From an uncultured Clostridia bacterium (GTDB lineage: Bacteria > Bacillota > Clostridia > Oscillospirales > Oscillospiraceae), in NCBI GenBank assembly GCA_946628965.1, contig CAMOXI010000005.1, forward strand, positions 1 through 63,274: a stretch of DNA of 63,274 nt. Reading direction: 5' to 3'. Shown here piece after piece: positions 18,198 to 27,306 of the stretch. Made by a program: the position numbers and the translations under genes. Under the pieces are notes generated by a model. That model saw only the letters and a list, made by a program, of their open reading frames with translations. It had not been told where the DNA came from and made no database searches. Positions within the stretch are counted from its first letter, which is position 1. The number at the start of each line of letters is the position of its first letter.

Positions 18198-19121
18198 ATG
18201 ATTCATTTTGGACTTTTGACCGCGATCCTGGACGGCTGGAACTTTGAAGAGGCTGTCGACATCGCGGCGGAGATGGGCTTCGAGTGCCTGGAAGTGGCCT
18301 GCTGGCCCGCCGGCAAGGCGGAGCGCCGCTACGCCGGTGTTTCCCACATCGACGCCGAGCGCGTGCTGGAGGACGACGCCTACGCCGAACATGTGAAGAA
18401 GTACGTCGCCGACAAGGGCATGCACATCTCTTCCCTGGCCTACTACCCCAATGTACTGGATCCCAACCCGGAGAAGAGCGAACCCGCCATCGCCCATCTG
18501 AAGGCCCTCATCAAGGCATCCTCCAAGCTGGGCGTCGGCATGGTGACCACCTTCATCGGCAGGGATCAGCACAAGACCGTGGATGAGAACATCGAGCTCT
18601 TCAAGCAGGTCTGGCCGCCGATCATCAAGCTGGCGGAGGAGAACAACGTGAAGGTCGCCATCGAGAACTGCCCGATGCTCTTCGGCCCCGATCAGTGGCC
18701 CGGCGGGCAGAACCTGATGTGCACCCCGGCCATCTTCCGGAAGCTCTTTAGTATCATCGACAGTCCGAACTTCGGTCTGAACTTCGACCCCAGCCACTAC
18801 GTGTGGCAGGGCCTGGACTACATTCAGACCGTGCACGAGTTCAAGGACAAGCTCTTCCACATCCACTTCAAGGACATCAAGCTCTATCCCGAGAAGCTTA
18901 AGCAGGTCGGCGTGCTGGCCTATCCGCTGGAGTACATGAGCCCGAAGATCCCGGGCCTGGGCGATGTGGACTGGGGCGCCTACGTCTCCGCCCTCAACGA
19001 CATCCGCTACAACGGCGACGCCGTGATCGAGGTGGAGGACAAGGCCTTCGAGGGCAGCCGCGAGGATATCCTGAACTCCATCCGTCTTGCCAAGCGCTAC
19101 CTCAACAACTTCATCATCTGA
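18198..19121 (+). CDS. Sugar phosphate isomerase/epimerase family protein (second TIM barrel)
   Basis: A 307-residue xylose-isomerase-like TIM barrel of the IolE/IolI type. Likely metal ligands lie in A-I-E-N-C-P (Glu near 155), N-F-D-P-S-H (Asp and His near 198), H-I-H-F-K-D and V-I-E-V-E-D (Glu near 280). Such proteins isomerise, epimerise, hydrate or eliminate keto-sugars. No beta-subunit gene lies next to it, so it is more likely a stand-alone enzyme of the downstream pathway than a second C-C lyase. The 12-base gap and GGAGG indicate tight coupling to the oxidoreductase. Confidence 0.85.
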   Translation: MIHFGLLTAILDGWNFEEAVDIAAEMGFECLEVACWPAGKAERRYAGVSHIDAERVLEDDAYAEHVKKYVADKGMHISSLAYYPNVLDPNPEKSEPAIAHLKALIKASSKLGVGMVTTFIGRDQHKTVDENIELFKQVWPPIIKLAEENNVKVAIENCPMLFGPDQWPGGQNLMCTPAIFRKLFSIIDSPNFGLNFDPSHYVWQGLDYIQTVHEFKDKLFHIHFKDIKLYPEKLKQVGVLAYPLEYMSPKIPGLGDVDWGAYVSALNDIRYNGDAVIEVEDKAFEGSREDILNSIRLAKRYLNNFII

Positions 19122-19176
19122 GCGTCTATTCTTGCGCACAGAGCGCAAATAGAAAATATAAGGAGGATTTACCCGC

Positions 19177-20568
19177 ATGCCTACCCAGGAAAAAACCAAT
19201 CCGAAACTGCTGGTTTCCTACAGCTTTGGTGAAATCGCGTGCCAGATGAGCTGGTACATGATCAACACCTACCTGATGGCGTTCTACACCGACGTCGTCA
19301 CGCTCTCCGCCGGCGCGATCTCCATGATCATGCTGATCGCCCGTGTCTGGGACACCATCAACGACCCGATGATGGGCAACATCGCTGACCACACCAAGTC
19401 CCGCTGGGGCCGCTTCCGTCCCTACATGATCTTCGGCGCTCCCGTCCTCGCCATCTTCAACATCCTGACCTTCACCGTGTTCCCTGTGACCGGCTGGCTG
19501 AAGGTCGTCCTGGCTCTCGTCACCTATGTGGGCGCCGGCATGGCCTACACCGCCTGCTCCATCGCCTACCAGGCGCTGCAGAACGTCATCGCCATTGACT
19601 CCCGCGTCCGCATGAACCTGGCCACCGCCCGCGGCCTGGGCTCCCAGATCATCGGCGTCATCCTCTCCCTCGTCGCGATGCCCATGATCCTCCACTTCTC
19701 CCAGACCATGAACGCCGAAGGCGCCAAGATCGCCGACGCCAAGGGCTACTTCGTCGCAACCGTGATCCTGTCCGTCCTGATGATCCCGCTGTTCTGGCTG
19801 TGCGCTGCCGGCTGCAAGGAGACCTACACCGAGAAGCTCCACGCCGGCCACCAGGAGAAGATCGGCTTCTTCCAGAGCATCAAGGAGCTCGTCAAGAACG
19901 ACCAGCTGCTGATGGTGGTTCTGGCCACTGTGTTCGGCGCCATCTGCGTCTCCGGCCGTATGGGCATGCTGTTCTACTACATCGTCTACGTTGTCGGCGG
20001 CGATAACCCCTTCGCCCTGATCTCCCCGACCTTCACCACCATGACCGTCGCCGCCCTGATCGGCGTGGCGATCCTGCCCTGGACCACCAAGTGGTTCGGC
20101 AAGCGCAACTGGATGCTGATCCTGAACGCCGTCATGGTCATCGGCTTCATCCTGATGTTCCTGTTCCCGACCAAGACGCTCCTGTTCCCGCTGTCCTTCA
20201 TCTGCGGCGTTGCCAACTCCGGCGCCAACATCTGCCCGGGCATGATCGGCGACTCCCTCGAGTACGGCGACTGGAAACTTGGCAAGCGCCAGGAAGGCCT
20301 GGTCGCCTCCTTCCTCAGCTTCGGCGTGAAGCTCGCCACCGCGTTCGTCGGCTCTGTGGGCGTGCTGCTGCTCTCCGCTGTCGGCTACGTTCCCAACGCC
20401 GCCCAGACTCCCGCTGCCTGCAACGGCATCAACGTCGTTGTCAATATCATCCCCGCTGTGATCGGCGTTCTCTCTATGGTTCCTCTGTTCTGGTACAAGC
20501 TCGACGACAAGCGCGTCGCCGAGATCCGTGCCGACCTGGAAGCCGGCAAGCACGCCTGGGACAAGTAA
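19177..20568 (+). CDS. GPH family (MelB-like) glycoside:cation symporter
   Basis: A 463-residue membrane protein with about 12 transmembrane segments. The signature D-T-I-N-D-P-M-M-G-N-I-A-D-H-T-K-S-R-W-G-R-F-R-P-Y near residues 60-85 is typical of glycoside-pentoside-hexuronide:cation symporters. It is the only transporter of the operon and so should import the substrate, either as the intact glycoside or after trimming. None of the neighbouring hydrolases has a signal peptide, which argues for uptake before cleavage. AGGAGG precedes the ATG. The ion is not known. Confidence 0.9.
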   Translation: MPTQEKTNPKLLVSYSFGEIACQMSWYMINTYLMAFYTDVVTLSAGAISMIMLIARVWDTINDPMMGNIADHTKSRWGRFRPYMIFGAPVLAIFNILTFTVFPVTGWLKVVLALVTYVGAGMAYTACSIAYQALQNVIAIDSRVRMNLATARGLGSQIIGVILSLVAMPMILHFSQTMNAEGAKIADAKGYFVATVILSVLMIPLFWLCAAGCKETYTEKLHAGHQEKIGFFQSIKELVKNDQLLMVVLATVFGAICVSGRMGMLFYYIVYVVGGDNPFALISPTFTTMTVAALIGVAILPWTTKWFGKRNWMLILNAVMVIGFILMFLFPTKTLLFPLSFICGVANSGANICPGMIGDSLEYGDWKLGKRQEGLVASFLSFGVKLATAFVGSVGVLLLSAVGYVPNAAQTPAACNGINVVVNIIPAVIGVLSMVPLFWYKLDDKRVAEIRADLEAGKHAWDK

Positions 20569-20586
20569 TTTCATAAGCTTAAACTG

Positions 20587-20623
20587 AGATATGACCGGAT
20601 CGCGCAAGCATCCGGTCATATCT
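20587..20623 (+). repeat. Strong intra-operon hairpin before the esterase ribosome site
   Basis: AGATATGACCGGAT pairs perfectly with ATCCGGTCATATCT around a 9-base loop. No T run follows. Instead the AGGAGG of the esterase gene comes 3 bases later. It is more likely an mRNA processing or stability element than a terminator. Confidence 0.6.
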
Positions 20624-20636
20624 ATAGGAGGACAAT

Positions 20637-21671
20637 ATGTATTACGAAAGCATCACCCTCAGCAAAGAGAGAAATGTCAGCCTCACCGCCATGCTCCAGG
20701 GCGTGGGCGGCGAGTTTCGCGGCATTGAGGCCCGGCCCGCCGTGCTGGTGATCCCCGGCGGCGGCTACATGTTCTGCTCCGACCGGGAGGCCGACCCCGT
20801 GGCGGCCGCCTATCTGCGCGCAGGCTATCACACCTTCATTCTCCGCTACTCCGTAGGGGCGGACGCAGTCTGGCCCCGCCCGCTGCAGGACTATGAGGAG
20901 GCCATGGCGCTCATCGACGCGCACGCGGAGGAGTGGGGCGTTCTCCGGGACAAGATCGCCGTTGTGGGCTTTTCCGCGGGCGGCCATCTGGCCGGCGCCG
21001 CGGCGACCCTGGCGGAGCGCCGCCCGGCGGCCGCGATCCTCGGCTACGCCGTGCTCCGGGAGGAGACCGCCCATGAGCTGGGCGACGACAAGCCCGATAT
21101 CCCCTCCCATGTGGACGAAAACACCTGCCCCTGTTTCCTTTTCGCCACCCGCACGGACAGCGTGGTGCCCATTCAGAACACGCTGGACATGATGAACGCC
21201 CTGAACCGCCATCAGACCAGCTTTGAATGCCACATCTATCCCTACGGCCCCCACGGCTTTTCCACCGGCGACCCCTCCATCCAGGGGCTGGAGACGGTCT
21301 TCCCCCGCCGCGCCGAGAACTGGGTGGACGACAGCATCGCCTTCCTGCGGGATCTCTTCGGCGATTTCGGCCCCCAGGGCATGACGGAGCCCCGGCTACG
21401 CGCCCACGTCAACGACGACGCCATGGCCTGGCTGAGCCTGGACTGCAGCATTGCCCGCATCTTCGGCAATCCCGAGGCGCGGCGGGTGCTGGCCTCCACC
21501 ATTGAAAAAATGCGGGCACGCATCGTCCCCTTCGCGCCGGACATGAGCTTTGAAGACATGATGCAGGCCCTCGGCAAAATGACCCTGCGGGAGCTTCTGA
21601 CGGAGCGCGGCATCGACACGGAGCGCTTTGACGAGCTGAACGCCGCCCTGCAAAAGATCCCCAACATCTGA
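20637..21671 (+). CDS. Alpha/beta hydrolase (BD-FAE/acetyl-xylan-esterase-like) with a C-terminal extension
   Basis: A 344-residue cytoplasmic hydrolase. The oxyanion motif P-G-G-G-Y occurs near residue 40 and the nucleophile is S113 in G-F-S-A-G-G-H. Asp in T-R-T-D-S-V-V-P and His in G-P-H-G-F-S complete the triad. The first 245 residues match small carbohydrate or feruloyl esterases. About 85 extra residues follow (I-A-R-I-F-G-N-P-E onward), helical in appearance and not assigned to a family. It may remove acetyl or other acyl groups from imported plant glycosides. Confidence 0.8.
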   Translation: MYYESITLSKERNVSLTAMLQGVGGEFRGIEARPAVLVIPGGGYMFCSDREADPVAAAYLRAGYHTFILRYSVGADAVWPRPLQDYEEAMALIDAHAEEWGVLRDKIAVVGFSAGGHLAGAAATLAERRPAAAILGYAVLREETAHELGDDKPDIPSHVDENTCPCFLFATRTDSVVPIQNTLDMMNALNRHQTSFECHIYPYGPHGFSTGDPSIQGLETVFPRRAENWVDDSIAFLRDLFGDFGPQGMTEPRLRAHVNDDAMAWLSLDCSIARIFGNPEARRVLASTIEKMRARIVPFAPDMSFEDMMQALGKMTLRELLTERGIDTERFDELNAALQKIPNI

Positions 21672-21685
21672 TCAGGAGGAGGAAT

Positions 21686-23308
21686 ATGGAACACAAGCTG
21701 CATAACCCCATCCTTCCCGGCTTTTACCCCGATCCCTCGATCTGCCGGGTGGGAGAGGACTTCTACCTTGTCTGCTCCAGCTTTGAGCTCTGCCCGGGCA
21801 TCCCCTTGTTTCACAGCCGGGATCTGCAGCACTGGGAGCAGCTCTGCTATGTGATGACGCCGGAAAACGGCTTCCACGTGGAGAAAAACTGCGGCAACGG
21901 CGGCGTCATGGCCCCCACGATCCGCTATCACAAGGGCACCTTCTATCTCATCAACTGCAACTTCGGCGATCGGGGCAACTTCATCGTCACGGCCAAAGAC
22001 CCCGCCGGCCCCTGGTCGGAGCCCCACTGGCTCACGGACGTGCCGGGCATCGACGCCTCCATCTTCTTCGACGAGGACGGCGCGTGCTACATCATGGGCA
22101 CCGCGAACAACTGGCCAGACGGCAAGGGCGGCCTGCGCCAGGGCATCTGGGCGGCAAAGTATGACATTGAGCACTTCCGCATGGCCGGCGAACCACACGC
22201 CCTCTGGGGCGGCGCCATGGCGGGCGTTGCCTCCCCCGAAGCGCCGCACATCTACCACATTGGAAAATACTATTACTTGCTGATCGCCGAGGGCGGTACC
22301 GAGCAGTACCACTCCGCCACCATCGCCCGCAGTGAATCGGTCTTCGGCCCCTATGAGGGCTGCAAAGCCAATCCCGTGCTGACCATGCGCCATCTGGGGC
22401 AGCGCGCCGCCATCCAGAATGCGGGCCACGCGGACCTCATCGAGCTGCCGGACGGCAGCTGGTACGCGGTGTTCCTGGCCTCCCGTCTCATCGGCGGCGA
22501 GAGCAAGAACCTGGGCCGCGAGACCTTTATCGTCCCCGTGCGCTGGGAGCTGGACTGGCCCCTCTTCACGCCTGACACCGGCAAGGTGGAGTGGAAATAC
22601 GACTTCCCGGAGAGCCTGCCCTGGACAGAGCTGCCCGAAAAACCGCTGCGTGACGACTTCCGGAACGGCCTTGGCCTCGACTGGTGCTTCTGGGGCAAGC
22701 CCTATGAGCAGTTCTGGGAGACCGGGAAAGACGGCCTTTCCCTGCGCTGCCTCCCCCAGGCGCTGGCCGACCCGCTGCAGCCCATGAGCATGGAGGTCAG
22801 CCATTCGGAGGAGAATTTCGTCTCCTTCGTCGCCCGCCGCCGGCTGCAGCCCCACTGCCGCTTTACGACGAAGCTGCGCTTTGCGCCCGAAAGAGCGGAG
22901 AGCGCCGGCATCGCCGTGGTGCAGGCCATGAACCATCAGTACCACCTGCAGCTTGCGCAGAAGGATGGCGGGACTGTGCTGCAGCTGCTGCTCTTTACGG
23001 CGGACTATGCGCTGCCGCCCTATATCCCGGGCTTCAGCTCGGTCACGAACCGGCAGCTGCTGGCGGAAATGCCCTGGAACGGGGAGAGCATTGTGCTGGA
23101 GATGGAGCTTATTGAGAACAATTATATCTTCCGTTACGGCGCCGATGAGCAGCATATGACGGAGCTTGCCCGCGCCGACGGCGCCGTCATCAACCCCGAG
23201 AAGGTGGGCTGCATGGTGGGCGAGATGCTGGGCCTCTTTGCCAGCTCCAACGGCGAGAAGAGCGAGAACCGCGCGCACTACGCCTGGGCGGAGTATGAAA
23301 ATTTCTAA
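21686..23308 (+). CDS. Glycoside hydrolase family 43 (beta-xylosidase/arabinofuranosidase-like)
   Basis: A 540-residue enzyme with an N-terminal five-bladed propeller. The predicted general base is D16 (G-F-Y-P-D-P-S), the pKa-tuning Asp D123 (G-I-D-A-S) and the general acid E185 (S-P-E-A-P-H). The last 200 residues form the beta-sandwich typical of two-domain GH43 beta-xylosidases. No signal peptide, so cytoplasmic. It would release xylose or arabinose from short glycosides. It starts 14 bases after the esterase gene with AGGAGGAG. The exact sugar is not decided by the sequence. Confidence 0.9.
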   Translation: MEHKLHNPILPGFYPDPSICRVGEDFYLVCSSFELCPGIPLFHSRDLQHWEQLCYVMTPENGFHVEKNCGNGGVMAPTIRYHKGTFYLINCNFGDRGNFIVTAKDPAGPWSEPHWLTDVPGIDASIFFDEDGACYIMGTANNWPDGKGGLRQGIWAAKYDIEHFRMAGEPHALWGGAMAGVASPEAPHIYHIGKYYYLLIAEGGTEQYHSATIARSESVFGPYEGCKANPVLTMRHLGQRAAIQNAGHADLIELPDGSWYAVFLASRLIGGESKNLGRETFIVPVRWELDWPLFTPDTGKVEWKYDFPESLPWTELPEKPLRDDFRNGLGLDWCFWGKPYEQFWETGKDGLSLRCLPQALADPLQPMSMEVSHSEENFVSFVARRRLQPHCRFTTKLRFAPERAESAGIAVVQAMNHQYHLQLAQKDGGTVLQLLLFTADYALPPYIPGFSSVTNRQLLAEMPWNGESIVLEMELIENNYIFRYGADEQHMTELARADGAVINPEKVGCMVGEMLGLFASSNGEKSENRAHYAWAEYENF

Positions 23309-23328
23309 AGGTCTAAAGGAGCAGTGAC

Positions 23329-25533
23329 ATGAAACTGACGGAACAGCAGAAAGCTTTTGTGGAGGATCTGCTCTCCCGCATGACGCTGGAAGAGAAGATC
23401 GGCCAGATGAACCAGGAATCCCCCTCCATCGTGGGCGGCTTTGACGTGCCCTTCGAGGAGCTCATCGAGATGATGACCGACGGGCGCATTTCCCAGGAGG
23501 AGTTCGGGCGCATCATGTCCACAGCAAAGCAGGACTTCCACGAGGAGGACATCCGCGCCGGGCGCGTGGGCTCCATGATGGTGAACGACCCCCGGGAGAA
23601 CAACCGCCTGCAGAAGATCGCCGTGGAGGAGAGCCGCCTGGGCATCCCCCTCATCATCGGCTTTGACGTAATCCACGGTTTTCGCAGCGTGTTTCCCATC
23701 GCCATCGCCGAGGCCTGCAGCTTTGACGATGCGCTTTTTGAAGAGACCGCCCATATGGCGGCCAGAGAGAGCCGCGCACACGGCATCAACTGGAACTTCG
23801 CGCCCATGATCGACGCGGCGCGGGACAGCCGCTGGGGCCGCGTCTCCGAAGGCCCCGGCGAGGACCCCCTGCTGGGCAGCCGCTTTGCCCGGGCCAAGAT
23901 CCGCGGCCTGCAGAACGATCACAGCAGCGTGAAAAGCTATGTGGCCGCCTGCACCAAGCACTATGTGGCCTACGGCGCCTGCGAGTCCGGCCGGGACTAC
24001 AACACCACCTCCATGTCTGTCTCGAACCTGTATAACGTGTATCTCCCCGCCTTCCGCGCGGCGATGGACGAGGGCGCGGCCACGGTCATGGCCGCCTTCA
24101 ACGACTTAAACGGCGTCCCCTGCACGGTGAACAAGTGGCTGCTGCGGGACGTGCTCAAAGGCGAGTTTGGTCTGGAGGGCTTCGTCGTCAGTGACGCCAA
24201 CGCCATCCGCGAGTGCGTGACCCACGGCATCGCCGAGGATGACCGGGACGCGGGCATTCAGGCCGCCATTGCCGGCATGGACATGGATATGGGCACCCAT
24301 ATCTACAAGGATCACCTGCAGCAGGAAGTGGAAAAGGGCACGGTGCCGATGAGCGTCATCGACGAAGCGGTGCGGCGCATCCTCTCCGTCAAGGTCTGGC
24401 TGGGGCTCTTCGAGAATCCCTTCGTGTCCGACGAGGACATCGAGACCTATGAAAAGGGCCTCCCGGCCGCGCACGTGGCCCTCTGCCGCAAGGCCGCCGA
24501 GGAGTCCTTGGTGCTGCTGAAGAACGAGGGGAATCTGCTGCCGCTGAACCGCGGGCAGAAGATCAGCCTTGTGGGCAAGCTGGCCGACGACCGGAACGAG
24601 GTCTGCGGCGCCTGGGCCATGGCCTGGAAGCCGGAGGACTGCGTGTCCATACGCGCGGGCCTGGAGGCCGCCGGAGCCGACGTGCGCTACTACCCCTGCG
24701 GCGGCCCGGAGGGTGAGATCGACTTTGACGAGGCCGACAAAGCCTGCGCCGAGGGCGATGTGATCGTGGCCGTTGTGGGTGAGACCGACGCCATGTCCGG
24801 CGAGGCCAGCTCCAAAGCGGACACCTCGCTCCCCGGCGAACAGCGGGAGCTGCTGGCCTATCTGCTGGCCTCCGGCAAACCCGTGATCACAGTGCTGATG
24901 AACGGGCGGCCCCTGGCTCTGCAGTGGGAGGCGGAGAACCTGCCCGCGATCCTGGAGGCCTGGCACCTGGGCATCCGCATGGGCGACGCGGTGGCGGCCG
25001 TGCTGCTGGGGGATGTGAATCCCGCCGGCAAGCTGTCCTCCTCCTTCCCCGCGGTGACCGGGCAGTGCCCCATCTACTACAACCATCCCAGCACCGGCCG
25101 CCCCGGCAGCAAGAGCAAGTTCACCTCCCGCTATCTGGACGCGCCCTGGGATGCGCTCTTCCCCTTCGGCTTTGGCCTGAGCTATACGAGCTTTGCCTAC
25201 CGCGACCTGACCGTGACCGAGCAGGGCCATGCGCTGGAGATCGCCGTGCAGCTGAAAAACACCGGTGAGCGCGAAGGGACCGAGGTCGTGCAGCTCTACA
25301 CCCAGGATGTGGCGGCCAGTCTCGTGCGCCCGGTGAAGGAGCTGAAGGACTACCGCCGTGTGAGCCTGCAGCCCGGCGAGGAGCGGGAGATCCGCTTCAC
25401 GCTTCCGAAGGCCGCTCTGGGCTTCTACGACAACGAGGGCAGGTACCGCCTGGAGGACGGCCTCTTCCGCGTCTTCGTCGGCGGCAGCTCCCGGGACGTG
25501 CTGGAGCAGGAGCTCTCCCTTCGCTTTTCCTGA
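23329..25533 (+). CDS. Glycoside hydrolase family 3 beta-glucosidase/beta-xylosidase
   Basis: A 734-residue enzyme with the GH3 order: a TIM barrel, an alpha/beta sandwich, and a C-terminal fibronectin-III-like domain from about residue 620. The predicted nucleophile is D289 in V-V-S-D-A-N-A-I. K-H-Y-V-A-Y-G near residue 208 and A-P-M-I-D near 163 are family motifs. No signal peptide. It would hydrolyse beta-linked glucose or xylose from the imported compound inside the cell. Last gene of the operon, 20 bases after GH43. No clear terminator follows. Confidence 0.9.
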   Translation: MKLTEQQKAFVEDLLSRMTLEEKIGQMNQESPSIVGGFDVPFEELIEMMTDGRISQEEFGRIMSTAKQDFHEEDIRAGRVGSMMVNDPRENNRLQKIAVEESRLGIPLIIGFDVIHGFRSVFPIAIAEACSFDDALFEETAHMAARESRAHGINWNFAPMIDAARDSRWGRVSEGPGEDPLLGSRFARAKIRGLQNDHSSVKSYVAACTKHYVAYGACESGRDYNTTSMSVSNLYNVYLPAFRAAMDEGAATVMAAFNDLNGVPCTVNKWLLRDVLKGEFGLEGFVVSDANAIRECVTHGIAEDDRDAGIQAAIAGMDMDMGTHIYKDHLQQEVEKGTVPMSVIDEAVRRILSVKVWLGLFENPFVSDEDIETYEKGLPAAHVALCRKAAEESLVLLKNEGNLLPLNRGQKISLVGKLADDRNEVCGAWAMAWKPEDCVSIRAGLEAAGADVRYYPCGGPEGEIDFDEADKACAEGDVIVAVVGETDAMSGEASSKADTSLPGEQRELLAYLLASGKPVITVLMNGRPLALQWEAENLPAILEAWHLGIRMGDAVAAVLLGDVNPAGKLSSSFPAVTGQCPIYYNHPSTGRPGSKSKFTSRYLDAPWDALFPFGFGLSYTSFAYRDLTVTEQGHALEIAVQLKNTGEREGTEVVQLYTQDVAASLVRPVKELKDYRRVSLQPGEEREIRFTLPKAALGFYDNEGRYRLEDGLFRVFVGGSSRDVLEQELSLRFS

Positions 25534-25714
25534 GTTCCCGTCAGGCCAAATCCCGCGCTCGTCCAAATCAAAAGATAAACCACATTTCTGAACATCGCCC
25601 GACCGGAGCAATCGGTTTTCCGCCTGCTTCAGCCGGGCGATCCTGTTGACAACACGGCAGTTTGAGAATGAGGCCAGACTGCCGGGCACAGTCTTTGAGG
25701 AAACAAATCTTCCG

Positions 25715-25744
25715 TTGACCGCGCGTTCCCCCCTGTGATATAAA
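25715..25744 (+). promoter_or_regulatory. Promoter of the LysR gene
   Basis: TTGACC (-35) and TATAAA (-10) lie 18 bases apart, about 50 bases before the ATG at 25794. The 260-base stretch between the GH3 gene and this gene otherwise shows nothing that I can name. Confidence 0.6.
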
Positions 25745-25793
25745 AGGAAGAGCCTTCTTTCCCGCGAAAAGATCCTATCGGGAGGTGATCTTC

Positions 25794-26681
25794 ATGCTGC
25801 TGAGACAGATCGAATACTTTCAGGCTGTGGTGGAGCAGAACAGCTTTACCGCGGCGGCGGAGCTGTGCAGCGTGTCTCAGTCCGCTATCTCTCAACAGAT
25901 CCAGGCACTGGAGGCGGAGCTGGGCGTGAAGCTGCTGGAGCGCTCCCGCCGCCGTTTTACGCTGACTCCGGCGGGGGAACTCTTTTACCGGCGCAGCGTG
26001 CTGATCACCGCCGACCTGGAGCAGCTTCGCCGCGATACGCTGCGCGTGGGCCGCGCCGGAGCGAGGGAGCTGAACGTCGGGGTTCTGATCAGCTACAGCG
26101 GCGAGGAATTCAGCCACGCCATCTCCGCCTTCACCGCACTCCATCCGGAGATCGACCTGCGTGTGAGCGTGGGCAGCCATGAGGAGCTCTTCGACGGCCT
26201 GCGGACGGGGAAGCTGGATCTGGTTCTCAACGATCAGCGCCGGGCCTTTTCCGACGAGTATGTAAATCTCATCCTCGCAGAGAGCGAATGCTGTGTGGAG
26301 ATCGCCGCGCACAATCCGCTTTCGCACCTCGGCGGGATCGACATTGCCGATTTGAAAAACATCCCCTGCATTCTGATTGCCTCCCCGGCGCAGCAGGAGA
26401 ATGAGCGAAGCTATTACCGGGACATTCTGGGCTTCCGGGACGAGTTCCTGTTTGTGGAGACCGCGCAGGAGGCTCAGGTACTGGAAGTCTCCAACAAGGG
26501 CGTGCTGCCCGTAGAACGCAGCGGAAGCGGGCAGGCTTACAGCTCAGCGATCAGGCTGGTGCTCCTGCTGCGGGACGGCGGCCCGCTCAGGCGAAAGCTG
26601 TGCTCCTTCCGCAAGCGGGAAAATCAGAGTCCCGCCGTCACGGAGTTTGAACGGCTTCTGGTCTATGAATTCAACGGATAA
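25794..26681 (+). CDS. LysR family transcriptional regulator
   Basis: A 295-residue protein with the N-terminal LysR winged helix (F-T-A-A-A-E-L-C-S-V-S-Q-S-A-I-S-Q-Q-I-Q near residues 18-37 and L-G-V-K-L-L-E-R) followed by a substrate-binding domain. A GTG at 25785 is in frame, but the ATG at 25794 sits 8 bases after GGGAGGT and begins the usual M-L-L-R-Q-I-E-Y-F. The last 50 residues (after about 240) look shorter and less typical than the family. It probably controls the redox operon that follows, where a T-N11-A palindrome overlaps the region just after its stop. Confidence 0.88.
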   Translation: MLLRQIEYFQAVVEQNSFTAAAELCSVSQSAISQQIQALEAELGVKLLERSRRRFTLTPAGELFYRRSVLITADLEQLRRDTLRVGRAGARELNVGVLISYSGEEFSHAISAFTALHPEIDLRVSVGSHEELFDGLRTGKLDLVLNDQRRAFSDEYVNLILAESECCVEIAAHNPLSHLGGIDIADLKNIPCILIASPAQQENERSYYRDILGFRDEFLFVETAQEAQVLEVSNKGVLPVERSGSGQAYSSAIRLVLLLRDGGPLRRKLCSFRKRENQSPAVTEFERLLVYEFNG

Positions 26682-26696
26682 ATAAGTTTTACTTAT
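26682..26696 (+). promoter_or_regulatory. LysR-type palindrome before the redox operon
   Basis: ATAAGT-TTT-ACTTAT is a perfect inverted repeat of the T-N11-A kind favoured by LysR proteins. It begins directly after the LysR stop and ends at a TATAAA (26694-26699). Confidence 0.45.
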
Positions 26697-26699
26697 AAA

Positions 26700-26734
26700 A
26701 TACCCTCCAAATTCTGAATTGATTTGGAGGGTAT
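26700..26734 (+). terminator. 13-bp hairpin between the LysR gene and the redox operon
   Basis: ATACCCTCCAAAT/ATTTGGAGGGTAT with a 9-base loop is followed by TCCTTTATAT, a poor T run. It may end the LysR message or act as a leader structure of the flavodoxin operon. Confidence 0.5.
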
Positions 26735-26790
26735 TCCTTTATATACTCTATTCAGAAACCAGAACCAAACAAGAGGAGGAGGAAAACATC

Positions 26791-27306
26791 ATGTCTGAAA
26801 ATCTGATCATCTACTATTCCCGCAAGGGGCAGAACTATGTGAACGGCAGTATCCGGGAACTCAAAAAGGGCAACACTGAGATCGTGGCCGAGTTTATTCA
26901 GAAGGCCGTGGGCGGCGATCTGTTTGAGATTGAGACCGTCCGGGAGTATTCCAAAGACTACATGAGCTGCACCGAGGAGGCGCAGGAGGAGCTGCGCACC
27001 AAGGCACGTCCGGAGCTGAAACGCTATCTCGGCGATATCAGCGGATATGACAATGTGTTCGTCTGCGGCCCCTGCTGGTGGGGCACCTTCCCCATGGCGG
27101 TGCTGACCCAGCTGGAAAAGCTGGACTTCACCGGCAAGAAGGTCTTTGCCGTGATGACCCATGAGGGCAGCGGTCTCGGCGGCAGTGAGCGCACGCTGAA
27201 GCAGAGCTGCAAGGGCGCGACGATCGGCCGCGGCCTCGCTGTGCACGGCGCAGACGCCGCAAAATCCGAGGCGACGGTCGCCGCCTGGGCGAAAAAGAGC
27301 GTCTGA
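26791..27306 (+). CDS. Flavodoxin-like protein
   Basis: A 171-residue protein of the flavodoxin fold with L-I-I-Y-Y-S-R-K-G-Q-N-Y at the N-terminus (phosphate loop of FMN), G-P-C-W-W-G-T-F-P-M near residue 91 and E-G-S-G-L-G-G near residue 128. Family members carry electrons through FMN or reduce quinones and similar acceptors. The start at 26791 has AGAGGAGGAGG. Its stop shares one base with the next start, so the genes are coupled. In this operon it may supply electrons to the SDR or to the ferredoxin-containing aldo/keto reductase. Confidence 0.85.
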   Translation: MSENLIIYYSRKGQNYVNGSIRELKKGNTEIVAEFIQKAVGGDLFEIETVREYSKDYMSCTEEAQEELRTKARPELKRYLGDISGYDNVFVCGPCWWGTFPMAVLTQLEKLDFTGKKVFAVMTHEGSGLGGSERTLKQSCKGATIGRGLAVHGADAAKSEATVAAWAKKSV

